Shown here piece after piece: positions 8,873 through 16,974 of a stretch of DNA of 64,000 nucleotides; positions within the stretch are counted from its first letter, which is position 1; each line of letters starts with the position of its first letter. Source of the stretch: Microbacterium sp. HD4P20 (GTDB lineage Bacteria; Actinomycetota; Actinomycetes; Actinomycetales; Microbacteriaceae); contig NZ_JAHZQZ020000012.1 of NCBI RefSeq assembly GCF_019449275.2, forward strand, positions 496,001 through 560,000, read 5' to 3'. The translations under genes were made by a program, and so were the position numbers. Under the pieces are notes generated by a model. The model made no database searches. It was given only the letters and a program-made list of their open reading frames with translations, and was not told the origin of the DNA.

Positions 8873-8886
8873 TGGAACCGGTTCCA
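8873..8886. promoter_or_regulatory. LacI-type operator near the lacI start
   Basis: TGGAACCGGTTCCA is a perfect 14-bp palindrome about 46 bases upstream of the divergent lacI-family start. It fits the GC-centred LacI/GalR operator pattern and probably mediates autoregulation. Confidence 0.75.
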
Positions 8887-8960
8887 GCGCCCATTGTGCC
8901 GTGCGGTTCGGTGCGTCGCTACCCCGAATCCGCTGTTTACCGAGTTGTGATCCAAGAAGA

Positions 8961-8989
8961 TTGTGTCGCTCTCGCCCATCCCCTACCGT
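8961..8989 (+). promoter_or_regulatory. Candidate promoter of the AglEFG-like operon
   Basis: TTGTGT (8961-8966), a 17-base spacer and TACCGT (8984-8989). The second operator at 8995-9008 covers the expected transcription start. Confidence 0.5.
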
Positions 8990-8994
8990 GAGTA

Positions 8995-9008
8995 TGGAAT
9001 CGGTTCCC
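8995..9008. promoter_or_regulatory. LacI-type operator in front of the AglEFG-like operon
   Basis: TGGAATCGGTTCCC differs from the palindrome at 8873-8886 at two positions. It lies 55 bases upstream of the binding-protein ATG, placed to block initiation. Confidence 0.7.
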
Positions 9009-9062
9009 GAAGGAACGCGCGGAGGCCGGACGGACGCTCCGCGAACTCGATGAGGAGGACGC

Positions 9063-10418
9063 ATGAAGATTCGCAGACGCGGTCGCATTCTGACGGCCGT
9101 GGCAGGGATGGGCATCGCGACCCTGGCGCTTGCCGGCTGCACCGGCGACATGGAGGAGGGCGGCGAGGACGTCGACTGCGCGGACTACGAGCAGTACGGC
9201 ACCTTCGAAGACGCCTCCGTCACGATCGGCGGGACGATCCTCGATCTCGAGGCCGATCGCCTGGTGGAGTCCTGGAGCGACTTCGCCCAGTGCACCGGGA
9301 TCGAGATCGACTACCAGGGCTCGAGCGAGTTCGAGGCGCAGATCGCGGTCCTCGCAGAGGGCGGCAACGCCCCCGACATCGGCATCGTGCCGCAGCCCGG
9401 TCTTCTGGCGCGGCTCGCCGATGGTGGCTGGCTCATTCCGGCGTCCGAGGCGGTCGAGGCGAACGTCGACGAGTTCTGGTCGGAAGACTGGAAGACCTAC
9501 GGAACGTACGACGGAACCTTCTACGCGGCTCCGCTGATGGCGAGCATCAAGGGGTACGTCTGGTACTCGCCGACAGAGTTCGAGGAGAACGGCTGGGACA
9601 TTCCCGCCACGCTCGACGAGCTGATGGCCCTCTCCGAGGAGATCGCCGCAGCCGGCGACCACAAGCCATGGTGCGTCGGCCTCGAGTCCGGTGAGGCGAC
9701 CGGCTGGCCCGGCACGGACTGGATCGAGGACTACATGCTCCGCCTGCATGGTCCTGAGGTTTACGACCAATGGGTCACGCACGAGATCCCCTTCAACGAC
9801 CCGAGGGTCGTCGAGGCGTTCGACGCGGTCGGTGAGTATCTCAAGAACGAAGAGATGGTCAACGGCGGAATCGGCGACGTGTCGACCCAGATCAGCGAGG
9901 CTTTCCAGACCGCTGGTCTGCCGATCCTCGACGGAGAGTGCTCGCTGCACCACCAGGCGTCGTTCTACGAAACGTTCTGGAACCCCGAGGGCGGCGACGA
10001 GGTGACGGTGGCCTCCAACGGGGACATCTTCGGCTTCCTGCTTCCGCCGGTCAACGCCGACGACCCGCTCTCGGTCACCGGCGGCGGCGAGTTCCCCGTC
10101 GCGTTCCGCGACGCCGAAGAGGTCGAGGCGGTGCGCGCCTACCTGTCGAGCGACACCTGGGCCAACAACCGGGTGAGCCTGGGCGGCGTCATCAGCGCCA
10201 ACACAGGCGTGGACCCCGAGAATGCGTCGAGCGAGCTGCTCGTCCAGTCGATCGAGATCCTGCAAGATCCCGAGACGACGTTCCGTTTCGACGGATCGGA
10301 CCTCATGCCCGGCGCCGTGGGTGCCGCGTCGTTCTGGCAGGGCATCGTCGAGTGGGTCAGCGGGCAGCAGACGCAGACGGTCGTCGACCAGATCGAGAGC
10401 AGCTGGCCCGCCAGCTAG
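9063..10418 (+). CDS. AglE-like alpha-glucoside ABC substrate-binding lipoprotein
   Basis: 451 residues. The signal peptide MKIRRRGRILTAVAG has lipobox LAGC with Cys26. The mature protein carries extra N-terminal cysteine-containing sequence and the pattern GGTILDLEADRLVESW typical of AglE-type binding proteins. GAGGAGGAC precedes the ATG. It is the first gene of the operon under two LacI operators and is followed by a strong hairpin before the permeases. The alpha-glucoside assignment comes from family resemblance and gene order; the actual ligand is inferred. Confidence 0.82.
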   Translation: MKIRRRGRILTAVAGMGIATLALAGCTGDMEEGGEDVDCADYEQYGTFEDASVTIGGTILDLEADRLVESWSDFAQCTGIEIDYQGSSEFEAQIAVLAEGGNAPDIGIVPQPGLLARLADGGWLIPASEAVEANVDEFWSEDWKTYGTYDGTFYAAPLMASIKGYVWYSPTEFEENGWDIPATLDELMALSEEIAAAGDHKPWCVGLESGEATGWPGTDWIEDYMLRLHGPEVYDQWVTHEIPFNDPRVVEAFDAVGEYLKNEEMVNGGIGDVSTQISEAFQTAGLPILDGECSLHHQASFYETFWNPEGGDEVTVASNGDIFGFLLPPVNADDPLSVTGGGEFPVAFRDAEEVEAVRAYLSSDTWANNRVSLGGVISANTGVDPENASSELLVQSIEILQDPETTFRFDGSDLMPGAVGAASFWQGIVEWVSGQQTQTVVDQIESSWPAS

Positions 10419-10431
10419 CCGAGGTCTCACC

Positions 10432-10460
10432 TCCTGGGGCGGGCAGCGCCCGCCCCAGGA
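10432..10460 (+). terminator. Intra-operon hairpin after the AglE-like gene
   Basis: A perfect 13-bp GC-rich stem (10432-10444 with 10448-10460) with an AGC loop. It sits between the binding-protein gene and its permeases in the same orientation. This is the position where partial terminators or mRNA-protecting hairpins raise binding-protein output. Confidence 0.7.
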
Positions 10461-10520
10461 CCGGTCTCCTGTGCCGCGCCGCGGCGTGAGTTCTCGAAGA
10501 CGAGGAAGAAGGGGCGAGCG

Positions 10521-11489
10521 ATGACAACCGGTGATCTCGTCGGGAAGATCCTCCAAGTGGTGATGGGCCTCGTGGTCTTCGCCGCGATCGTGGGGGTGCT
10601 GATCCTGCTGATGGGTCGCTCCCCCAAGAAGGGGCGCGACTACTGGCAGCTGACCTGGTTCCTGCTGCCCGCCCTCGTGCTGCTCGCCATCGGACTGGTG
10701 TGGCCGGCGATACGGACGACGGGCCTGGCGTTCCTCGACAACGCCGGCAACTTCAGCTGGGAGAACTTCGCGTGGATGTTCACCCAGCCCGCGGCGATCC
10801 GCACGCTGATCAACACCGTCGTGTGGGTGCTGCTGGTTCCCACCTTCTCCACCGCGCTGGGCCTGGCGTATGCCGTCTGGATCGACAAGTCCCGGGGTGA
10901 GCGCTACTACAAGGCGCTGGTGTTCATGCCGATGGCCATCTCCTTCGTGGGCGCCGGCATCATCTGGCGCTTCGTCTACGAGTACCGCTCCGGTGAGCGT
11001 GACCAGATCGGCCTGCTCAACGCGCTGGTGGTGGCCTTCGGCGGCGACCCGGTGCAGTGGATGCAGACCGATCCCATCAACACCGTCCTGCTCATCGTCG
11101 TGATGATCTGGATCCAGACCGGATTCGCGATGGTGGTGCTCAGCGCCGCCATCAAGGGGATCCCGACCGAGCAGATCGAGGCGGCCATGCTCGACGGCAC
11201 GAATCCCTGGCAGCGGTTCCGAAACGTCACGGTTCCCGGCATCCGTGGGTCGCTGGTCGTCGTGCTGACCACGATCTCGATTGCGACTCTGAAGGTCTTC
11301 GACATCGTCCGCACCATGACCGGCGGAAACTTCAACACCAGCGTCGTGGCCAACGAGATGTACGTGCAGGCCTTCCGCGCCAGCGAGATCGGCAGAGGAT
11401 CGGCGCTCGCGGTGATCCTGTTCATCCTCGTGCTGCCGATCGTCATCTACAACGTCAATGTGCTCCGCAAGCAGAGGGAGATCCGATGA
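10521..11489 (+). CDS. AglF-like sugar ABC transporter permease
   Basis: 322 residues. Compared with ordinary MalF-type proteins it has an additional N-terminal membrane segment (about residues 8-30), then PKKGRDYWQLTWFLLPALVL. The EAA loop is IEAAMLDGTNPWQRFRNVTVP. This matches alpha-glucoside (AglF-type) permeases. It overlaps the following permease by four bases (ATGA). No ATPase gene follows. Confidence 0.85.
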   Translation: MTTGDLVGKILQVVMGLVVFAAIVGVLILLMGRSPKKGRDYWQLTWFLLPALVLLAIGLVWPAIRTTGLAFLDNAGNFSWENFAWMFTQPAAIRTLINTVVWVLLVPTFSTALGLAYAVWIDKSRGERYYKALVFMPMAISFVGAGIIWRFVYEYRSGERDQIGLLNALVVAFGGDPVQWMQTDPINTVLLIVVMIWIQTGFAMVVLSAAIKGIPTEQIEAAMLDGTNPWQRFRNVTVPGIRGSLVVVLTTISIATLKVFDIVRTMTGGNFNTSVVANEMYVQAFRASEIGRGSALAVILFILVLPIVIYNVNVLRKQREIR

Positions 11490-12466
11490 GCAGCGTGGCT
11501 CCCGTCGACCTTCCCGTCGACAAGGATCAAGACACCTACCAGGAAGCGATCGCCGGAACCAAGGGCGGGCGGGCGAAGAAGCGCCTGACGTCTCGGACGG
11601 CCACGGTCGCCGCGCTGATCATCGCGGTGCTGTGGACGATCCCGACGTTCGGTCTGCTGATCTCGTCGTTCCGGCCGGCGGAGCTGATCCAGACCACCGG
11701 CTGGTGGACGATCTTCCAGAACCCCGGCTTCACGCTCGACAACTACCGCGACGTGCTGTTCTCGCCGTCGCAGTCGTCGCCGCAGCTGGGCGCCTACTTC
11801 GTCAATTCGCTCGCGATCGCCATCCCCGCGACGATCTTCCCGCTCGTCTTCGCGTCGATGGCCGCCTACGCCTTCGCGTGGATCCGGTTCCGCGGCTCGG
11901 GGTGGCTGTTCGTCTTCATCTTCGCGCTGCAGATCGTGCCGATTCAGATGGCTCTCGTGCCGCTGCTGCAGACGTTCGCGATCTGGCTCCGACCGGGGCA
12001 GGAATGGATTCATGAAGTCATCCCCGTCATCCCGGTGCAGAACTATCTGCCGCTGTGGATCGCGCACACCATTTTCGCGCTGCCGCTGACGATCTTCCTG
12101 CTGCACAACTTCATCTCCGAGATTCCCGGCGATGTCATCGAGGCCGCCCGCGTTGACGGGGCCAGCCATACCCAGATCTTCCTGCGGATCATCCTCCCGC
12201 TCGCGACGCCGGCGATCGCGTCGGTCGCGATCTTCCAGTTCCTGTGGGTATGGAACGATCTGCTCGTCGCGCTCATCTTCTCCGGCGGCACGCAAGACGT
12301 GGCACCACTCACCCAGCGATTGGCCGAGATGGTCGGCTCTCGTGGGCAGGACTGGCAACGCCTGACGGCGGGCGCGTTCGTGTCGCTGATCGTGCCGCTG
12401 ATCGTGTTCTTCTCGCTCCAGCGCTACTTCGTGCGAGGCCTGCTCGCCGGCAGTACGAAGGGATGA
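11486..12466 (+). CDS. AglG-like sugar ABC transporter permease
   Basis: 326 residues beginning MSSVAPVDLPVDK, with a hydrophilic N-terminus of about 40 residues and six membrane segments. The EAA loop reads EAARVDGASHTQIFLRIILP, followed by WVWNDLLVALIF. The start codon overlaps the stop of the AglF-like gene. It ends the operon without an adjacent ATPase, so a global MsmK-type ATPase encoded elsewhere probably energises it. Confidence 0.87.
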   Translation: MSSVAPVDLPVDKDQDTYQEAIAGTKGGRAKKRLTSRTATVAALIIAVLWTIPTFGLLISSFRPAELIQTTGWWTIFQNPGFTLDNYRDVLFSPSQSSPQLGAYFVNSLAIAIPATIFPLVFASMAAYAFAWIRFRGSGWLFVFIFALQIVPIQMALVPLLQTFAIWLRPGQEWIHEVIPVIPVQNYLPLWIAHTIFALPLTIFLLHNFISEIPGDVIEAARVDGASHTQIFLRIILPLATPAIASVAIFQFLWVWNDLLVALIFSGGTQDVAPLTQRLAEMVGSRGQDWQRLTAGAFVSLIVPLIVFFSLQRYFVRGLLAGSTKG

Positions 12467-12499
12467 GCTTCGTCATCCGACGATCCGGCGTCGCCGCAG

Positions 12500-12505
12500 T
12501 AGCCT
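12500..12505 (+). promoter_or_regulatory. Leaderless -10 box (TAGCCT) for the P-type ATPase gene
   Basis: TAGCCT is followed by six bases and then ATG 12512, which has no ribosome site. The expected transcription start coincides with the start codon. Confidence 0.6.
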
Positions 12506-12511
12506 GAGCGA

Positions 12512-14944
12512 ATGGATGCCGCTTCCGCACCGGTCGTGACGGTCGCTGCCGATCCGGCGGTCGGCCTGACCGCTGCCGAGGTGGCGGAGCGGGTCGCGGC
12601 CGGCCGCACCAACGCCTTCACCGCGGACACCAGCCGCAGCGTGTGGAACATCGTTCGCGCGAACGTGTTCACGCTCTTCAACGGCATCATCTTCGCGTGC
12701 TTCTTCGTGCTCTTCGTGCTCGGACGGTGGCAGGACGCGCTGTTCGGCCTCGCCGCGTTCGCCAACTCGGTCATCGGCTGCGTGCAGGAGTTCCGCGCGA
12801 AGGCCGCTCTGGATCGCCTCGCCCTGCTGAACGCGCCGCGGGCGCGGCTGCGGCGGGAGGGCGAGGAGATCGAGCTCGCGCCCGCGGAGATCGTGCTGGA
12901 CGACATCCTCGTCCTGCGCGCCGGCGATCAAGTGCCGGCCGACGCCGTCGTCGTCGACACGCGGGCGCTGCAGATCGACGAGTCGATGCTGACGGGCGAG
13001 TCCGACGCGATCGACAAGCGGCCCGGCGACGATGCGCTCTCGGGCTCGATCGTCGTATCGGGGGAGGGCTCGGCACGTGTCACCCGGGTAGGAGCGGACT
13101 CATACGCGAACAAGTTCGCCGGCGAGGCGAAGCGATTCTCGCTGGTGGCGTCCGAGGTGCGCGGCTCGGTCAATCGTGTGCTGAAGTTCATGAGCTGGAT
13201 CATCGCTCCCGTCGGACTGCTCGTGCTGAATGCGCAGATGGTCGTGGCAGGCGGCTGGGTGCAGGCGTGGAACGACGGCGGCTGGGTGCAGGCCGTCGTG
13301 AACACCATCGCCTCGCTCACCGCGATGATCCCGCTCGGCCTCGTGCTGATGTCGTCGATCGCGTTCGCCGTGGGCGCCGCGAAGCTCGCGGGCAAGCAGG
13401 TGCTGGTCAACGAGCTTCCGGCGGTCGAGGGATTGGCGCGTGTCGACGTGATCTGCCTCGACAAGACCGGCACGCTGACCGCGGGCGAGATCGTCTTCGA
13501 CGCGCTGCACGAGATGGGTCCGGCGGGGCCCGGTGCCGACGCCGTCCTCGCGTGGTACGGATCGGCGCCGGACGCGAACGCGACCGCGCGCTGCCTGCGC
13601 GAGCCGTTCCCGGTCGTCACCGTTCTGCGGCCAGAGGCGTACATCCCGTTCTCCTCTGCGCGCAAGTGGAGCGCCGTCTCCTTCGGCACGGCGCAGCCGG
13701 GGACGTGGGTTCTGGGCGCACCCGAGATGGTGTTCGGCGACGACGCCGTCGATCCCGCGACCGAGCTCGGTCAAGTGGTGACCGGCCTGGCGTCGAGCGG
13801 GCGCCGGACGCTGGTGGTCGCTCATTCCGACGCGGCGCTGAGCGACGCCGACGTCGAAGAGGAGCGGCTGCCGGACGGTGTGACCGCGGTCGCCGTCGTG
13901 ACCTTCCGCGAGCAGGTGCGACCGGATGCCGCCAGAACCCTGGCCTACTTCGGCGAGCAAGGCGTCGGCATCCGCGTCATCTCGGGTGACAACCCCCGTA
14001 CTGTCGCGGCCATCGCGCGCGAGGTCGGCCTGGATGTGACCGACGGGTATGACGCGCGAAAGCTCCCCGAGGACGACGTGGAGCTGGGCGAAGTGCTCGA
14101 GCAGCACACGGTGTTCGGCCGGGTGACCCCCGAGCAGAAGAAGCGTATGGTGGTGGCCCTGCAGGCGCGCGGTCATGTGGTCGCGATGACGGGCGACGGC
14201 GTCAACGACGCTCTGGCCATCAAGACAGCCGACATCGGCATCGCGATGAACTCGGGCGCGGCTGCCACGAAGGCCGTTGCGAGGCTGGTGTTGTTGGACG
14301 GGCAGTTCTCGCACCTTCCCGATGTCGTGGCCGAGGGGCGTCAGGTCATCGCCAACATCGAACGGGTTTCGATGCTGTTCCTCACCAAGACCGCCTACGC
14401 CACCGGGTTGGCACTGCTGTTCGGCGCGCTGCTGCTGGAGTTTCCCTTCCTGCCGCGACAGTTGTCGATCACGGACGGCCTGACGATCGGCATCCCGGCG
14501 TTCTTCCTCGCTCTTCTGCCCAACAAGCAGCGGTACGTCCCGGGCTTCCTGAAGCGGTCTCTGGCGTTCGCGATTCCCGCCGGGGTCATCATCGCCGTCG
14601 CGCTCACGCTCTATACGCTCGGCGCCAAGCAGCTCGGCGTGGACGAGCCGGGGTTGCGCACCGGCTCCACGATCATCCTCGCCATCGTCGGGATATGGGT
14701 GCTGGCCGTGCTCTCGCGCCCGATCACGCGGCTCAAGGCGCTGGTGATCGGCGCGATGTTCGTCGCACTCGTGGGTGTGTTCACCGTGCCGCTGCTGACG
14801 GAGTTCTTCCAGCTGGTCGACCCCGGGGAGGAGGCCGCGTACCTCGTCGCCCTGGTCACGGTGCTGACGATCGCGGCGATCGAGCTCGTTCGCTTCATCC
14901 ACCGCCGCTATGTCGCACGCGCTCTCGCCGCGGCCGGCGTCTGA
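12512..14944 (+). CDS. ctpE: CtpE-like cation-translocating P-type ATPase
   Basis: 810-residue P-type ATPase. TGES of the actuator domain is at residues 161-164, the phosphorylated Asp is D317 in DKTGT, and the hinge motif GDGVND is at 561-566. There is no N-terminal metal-binding domain. Size and sequence resemble mycobacterial CtpE, reported to take part in calcium handling. In M4 the usual P2-type PEGL reads PLGL (residues 274-277), so the acidic cation ligand is absent there. This may be normal for actinobacterial members of the group. It appears to be a monocistronic, leaderless gene; its stop abuts the convergent membrane-protein gene. Ion specificity is not certain. Confidence 0.8.
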   Translation: MDAASAPVVTVAADPAVGLTAAEVAERVAAGRTNAFTADTSRSVWNIVRANVFTLFNGIIFACFFVLFVLGRWQDALFGLAAFANSVIGCVQEFRAKAALDRLALLNAPRARLRREGEEIELAPAEIVLDDILVLRAGDQVPADAVVVDTRALQIDESMLTGESDAIDKRPGDDALSGSIVVSGEGSARVTRVGADSYANKFAGEAKRFSLVASEVRGSVNRVLKFMSWIIAPVGLLVLNAQMVVAGGWVQAWNDGGWVQAVVNTIASLTAMIPLGLVLMSSIAFAVGAAKLAGKQVLVNELPAVEGLARVDVICLDKTGTLTAGEIVFDALHEMGPAGPGADAVLAWYGSAPDANATARCLREPFPVVTVLRPEAYIPFSSARKWSAVSFGTAQPGTWVLGAPEMVFGDDAVDPATELGQVVTGLASSGRRTLVVAHSDAALSDADVEEERLPDGVTAVAVVTFREQVRPDAARTLAYFGEQGVGIRVISGDNPRTVAAIAREVGLDVTDGYDARKLPEDDVELGEVLEQHTVFGRVTPEQKKRMVVALQARGHVVAMTGDGVNDALAIKTADIGIAMNSGAAATKAVARLVLLDGQFSHLPDVVAEGRQVIANIERVSMLFLTKTAYATGLALLFGALLLEFPFLPRQLSITDGLTIGIPAFFLALLPNKQRYVPGFLKRSLAFAIPAGVIIAVALTLYTLGAKQLGVDEPGLRTGSTIILAIVGIWVLAVLSRPITRLKALVIGAMFVALVGVFTVPLLTEFFQLVDPGEEAAYLVALVTVLTIAAIELVRFIHRRYVARALAAAGV

Positions 14945-15349
14945 TCAGGAGATCCGACGGGCGAAGTGACGCGCGCCCGGCGGCGTCCACAGTACGACGA
15001 GGGCGAACGCCGCGAGCACACTCTGCACGATCGCGCTGACGTCCCACGTGTCGGTCGAGATGATCGTGACCACACGCAGCACGATCAGAACAGTGAGGAA
15101 CACTGTCGCCAGTCCGCGCGACAGGCGGCTCCCGCGCGCCACACCCGACGCGATCGCGATCAGCAGCAGGCCGAACAGGATGATGCCCGCACCCAGCAGC
15201 GACACCACGAGGACGTCCGATCCCGTGGCCTGGTATCTGCTGAGGAGGACGAAGATGCCGAGTGCGACGTCGGCGATCGCGGCGATGTAGATGAGCACGA
15301 CTGCAACGGTCACGACGGCAGGGCGTCGGGTGCGCGGCGCGTCGGTCAC
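14945..15349 (-). CDS. Small four-helix membrane protein
   Basis: 134 residues with four predicted membrane helices (VVTVAVVLIYIAAIADVALG, then VVSLLGAGIILFGLLLIAIA, and two more) and a basic C-terminus HFARRIS. I do not recognise a named family. The GTG start has TACAGT six bases upstream, matching the leaderless pattern. It is convergent with the P-type ATPase and about 35 bases beyond the end of the DUF305 gene, so it may be read independently. Function unknown. Confidence 0.7.
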   Translation of the reverse strand: MTDAPRTRRPAVVTVAVVLIYIAAIADVALGIFVLLSRYQATGSDVLVVSLLGAGIILFGLLLIAIASGVARGSRLSRGLATVFLTVLIVLRVVTIISTDTWDVSAIVQSVLAAFALVVLWTPPGARHFARRIS

Positions 15350-15355
15350 GGCCTC

Positions 15356-15361
15356 ACTGTA
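15356..15361 (-). promoter_or_regulatory. Leaderless -10 box (TACAGT)
   Basis: On the minus strand TACAGT is followed by six bases and GTG 15349. Confidence 0.5.
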
Positions 15362-15384
15362 TCGGGAGCGTGCCGGCCGGTTCG

Positions 15385-16062
15385 TCAGCCCGTGCAGCCC
15401 AGGCGGCTCTGGATGGATCGCATGGCGTCGATTTCGGCGGTCTGACCGGCCTCGATGCTCGCCGCCACTTCGAGTGCGCGAGGATCGGTGCCCAGTTCGA
15501 GAAGTGCCTCGGCCATGGGGATGGCGCCCTCGTGGTGGCGGATCATGAGCGAGAGGAACAGGCAGTCCGCCTCCCGGCCGGTCGCGTCTTCGAGCGCGTC
15601 CAGCTCGTCGTCCGACGCCATGCCCATCGCTTCGTGCGCCTCTTCATCGGTCATCGGCTCTCCGGCGGGGACGCCATGCGCGTGGCCCGCATCGGAGTCC
15701 GACATCCACGCCATCATCGAGTCGGCGCCGGACTGCGAGAGCCCCCACTGCACCAGCCAGTCGTACATCTCGCCGCGTTGACCGGACTGGCCCGTGGCGA
15801 TGTCATACGCCAGGATGCGCAGTTCTTCGTCGTCGGTCTTGCGATAGATCTCCATCGCCATCTCGATGGCCTGCGCGTGGTGCACTTGCATGTCGCGCGA
15901 GAACCCGGCTTCAGCCGAGGTGGTTCCTGGGGTCGTCGTCGTCGCCTGCGTCCCGAAGGTGGAGAACCGCCCCACGGCGAAAGCGACTGCCGCGACCGCG
16001 AGAAGCACGAGCGCGATGACCCACCATGGCCGCGCGACCGTGGGACTCTCGTCGTCGGTCAC
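15385..16062 (-). CDS. DUF305 family membrane-anchored protein
   Basis: 225 residues from GTG. A single N-terminal membrane anchor (about residues 13-32) is followed by an exported domain. Two copies of the DUF305 signature are visible, VHHAQAIEMAM and IRHHEGAIPMA, His/Met-rich helices of the ferritin-like DUF305 fold often linked with copper or metal homeostasis. It lies ten bases after the DUF3105 gene in the same direction; the two families are frequent partners in actinobacteria. Exact role unknown. Confidence 0.85.
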   Translation of the reverse strand: MTDDESPTVARPWWVIALVLLAVAAVAFAVGRFSTFGTQATTTTPGTTSAEAGFSRDMQVHHAQAIEMAMEIYRKTDDEELRILAYDIATGQSGQRGEMYDWLVQWGLSQSGADSMMAWMSDSDAGHAHGVPAGEPMTDEEAHEAMGMASDDELDALEDATGREADCLFLSLMIRHHEGAIPMAEALLELGTDPRALEVAASIEAGQTAEIDAMRSIQSRLGCTG

Positions 16063-16072
16063 CGATCTGGCG

Positions 16073-16777
16073 TCACTTCTTGCCGGGGGCGTTGAAGCCG
16101 CCCGTGCACGCGGCGTTGGGCTCGGGGGCGCTCGTGGATCGCCAGTAGGCGGTGAGGAACTCTTCGATGCGGGGATCGTCCGCCGAGTCGAGCTTCAGCT
16201 GCGCGTTCCATGCGCTGATGGCGATCGGCCTGTCCATGTCCTCGTACGGCGAGAGGACGGTGTACGTGTTGGGAAGCTGATCCTCGAGCGCCGTGATGTC
16301 TGCCTCGGTCACCTGCGCCGGGTCGTACGTGACCCAGACGGCCCCGTGCTCCAGCGAGTGCACGGCATTCACATTCGGAACCGGCTCGGTGTAGACGCCG
16401 CAGTTCAGCCACGCGACATTGTGGTCGCCGCCGGCGGGCGGGGTCTGCTCATACTCGACGTCACCCTCGACGTGGTTGGCGGTGTTCGAGAACGTCTCGA
16501 TTCCTTCGATGGCTGCGCCGTCGCCGTTGCCGCGCTCGTATGTCGGCGCAGGTGCCGGCGCGAACACGATCGATGCGACGATGAGGCCGACGATGACGAT
16601 GGCTGCCGTCGAGCCGACGATCCACCACACCAGCTTGCTGCGGCGGCGCTTGGCGAGCTGCTTCTGGTACTCGGCCAGCTTCTCCTGGCGCTTCTGCTCG
16701 CGTTGCTGCTTGACCGTCAGGTTGATCTGAGCCTGGGTCGCGGGGTTGCCGCTGTTGCGCTTGTCGGCGGGGGTCAT
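16073..16777 (-). CDS. DUF3105 family membrane-anchored protein
   Basis: 234 residues from ATG 16777 (MTPADKRNSG). A charged Gln/Lys/Arg coiled stretch (about 18-45) precedes one membrane helix (WWIVGSTAAIVIVGLIVASI). The extracellular DUF3105 domain contains NHVEG, PPAGGDHNVAWLNCGVY and HSLEHGAVWVTY, with conserved His and Cys residues. It pairs with the downstream DUF305 gene. The function of the family is not established; metal binding is a reasonable guess from the His-rich motifs. Confidence 0.85.
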   Translation of the reverse strand: MTPADKRNSGNPATQAQINLTVKQQREQKRQEKLAEYQKQLAKRRRSKLVWWIVGSTAAIVIVGLIVASIVFAPAPAPTYERGNGDGAAIEGIETFSNTANHVEGDVEYEQTPPAGGDHNVAWLNCGVYTEPVPNVNAVHSLEHGAVWVTYDPAQVTEADITALEDQLPNTYTVLSPYEDMDRPIAISAWNAQLKLDSADDPRIEEFLTAYWRSTSAPEPNAACTGGFNAPGKK

Positions 16778-16916
16778 GTGTGCGTGATCTCCACATCGGC
16801 GAAGGGCTCGAGCGCCCGGCATGGCCGTCCGCGGGCAGGCGGCGGACTGCCCTCATCCTATGCGAGCGCATGCGATGGCGACTGGGAGGCGACCGACAGT
16901 GCGATAGCATCGAACC

Positions 16917-16956
16917 TCGAATCGATTCGACTCCGCCGATCGATTCGACTCCGCCT
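16917..16956 (+). repeat. Palindrome and 18-bp tandem repeat upstream of the exporter gene
   Basis: TCGAATCGATTCGA (16917-16930) is a perfect palindrome. ATCGATTCGACTCCGCC recurs in two adjacent 18-bp units (16921-16938, 16939-16956). They lie between the divergent DUF3105 and MFS genes and could be an operator region for the exporter. Confidence 0.6.
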
Positions 16957-16974
16957 CTCTCGAAACGACATACG

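Noticed and set aside
10432..10460. End-of-operon terminator dividing the AglE-like gene from its permeases
   Set aside because: Function and gene order link the three genes, and I see no separate promoter for the permeases. It is kept as a partial terminator or mRNA-protecting hairpin.
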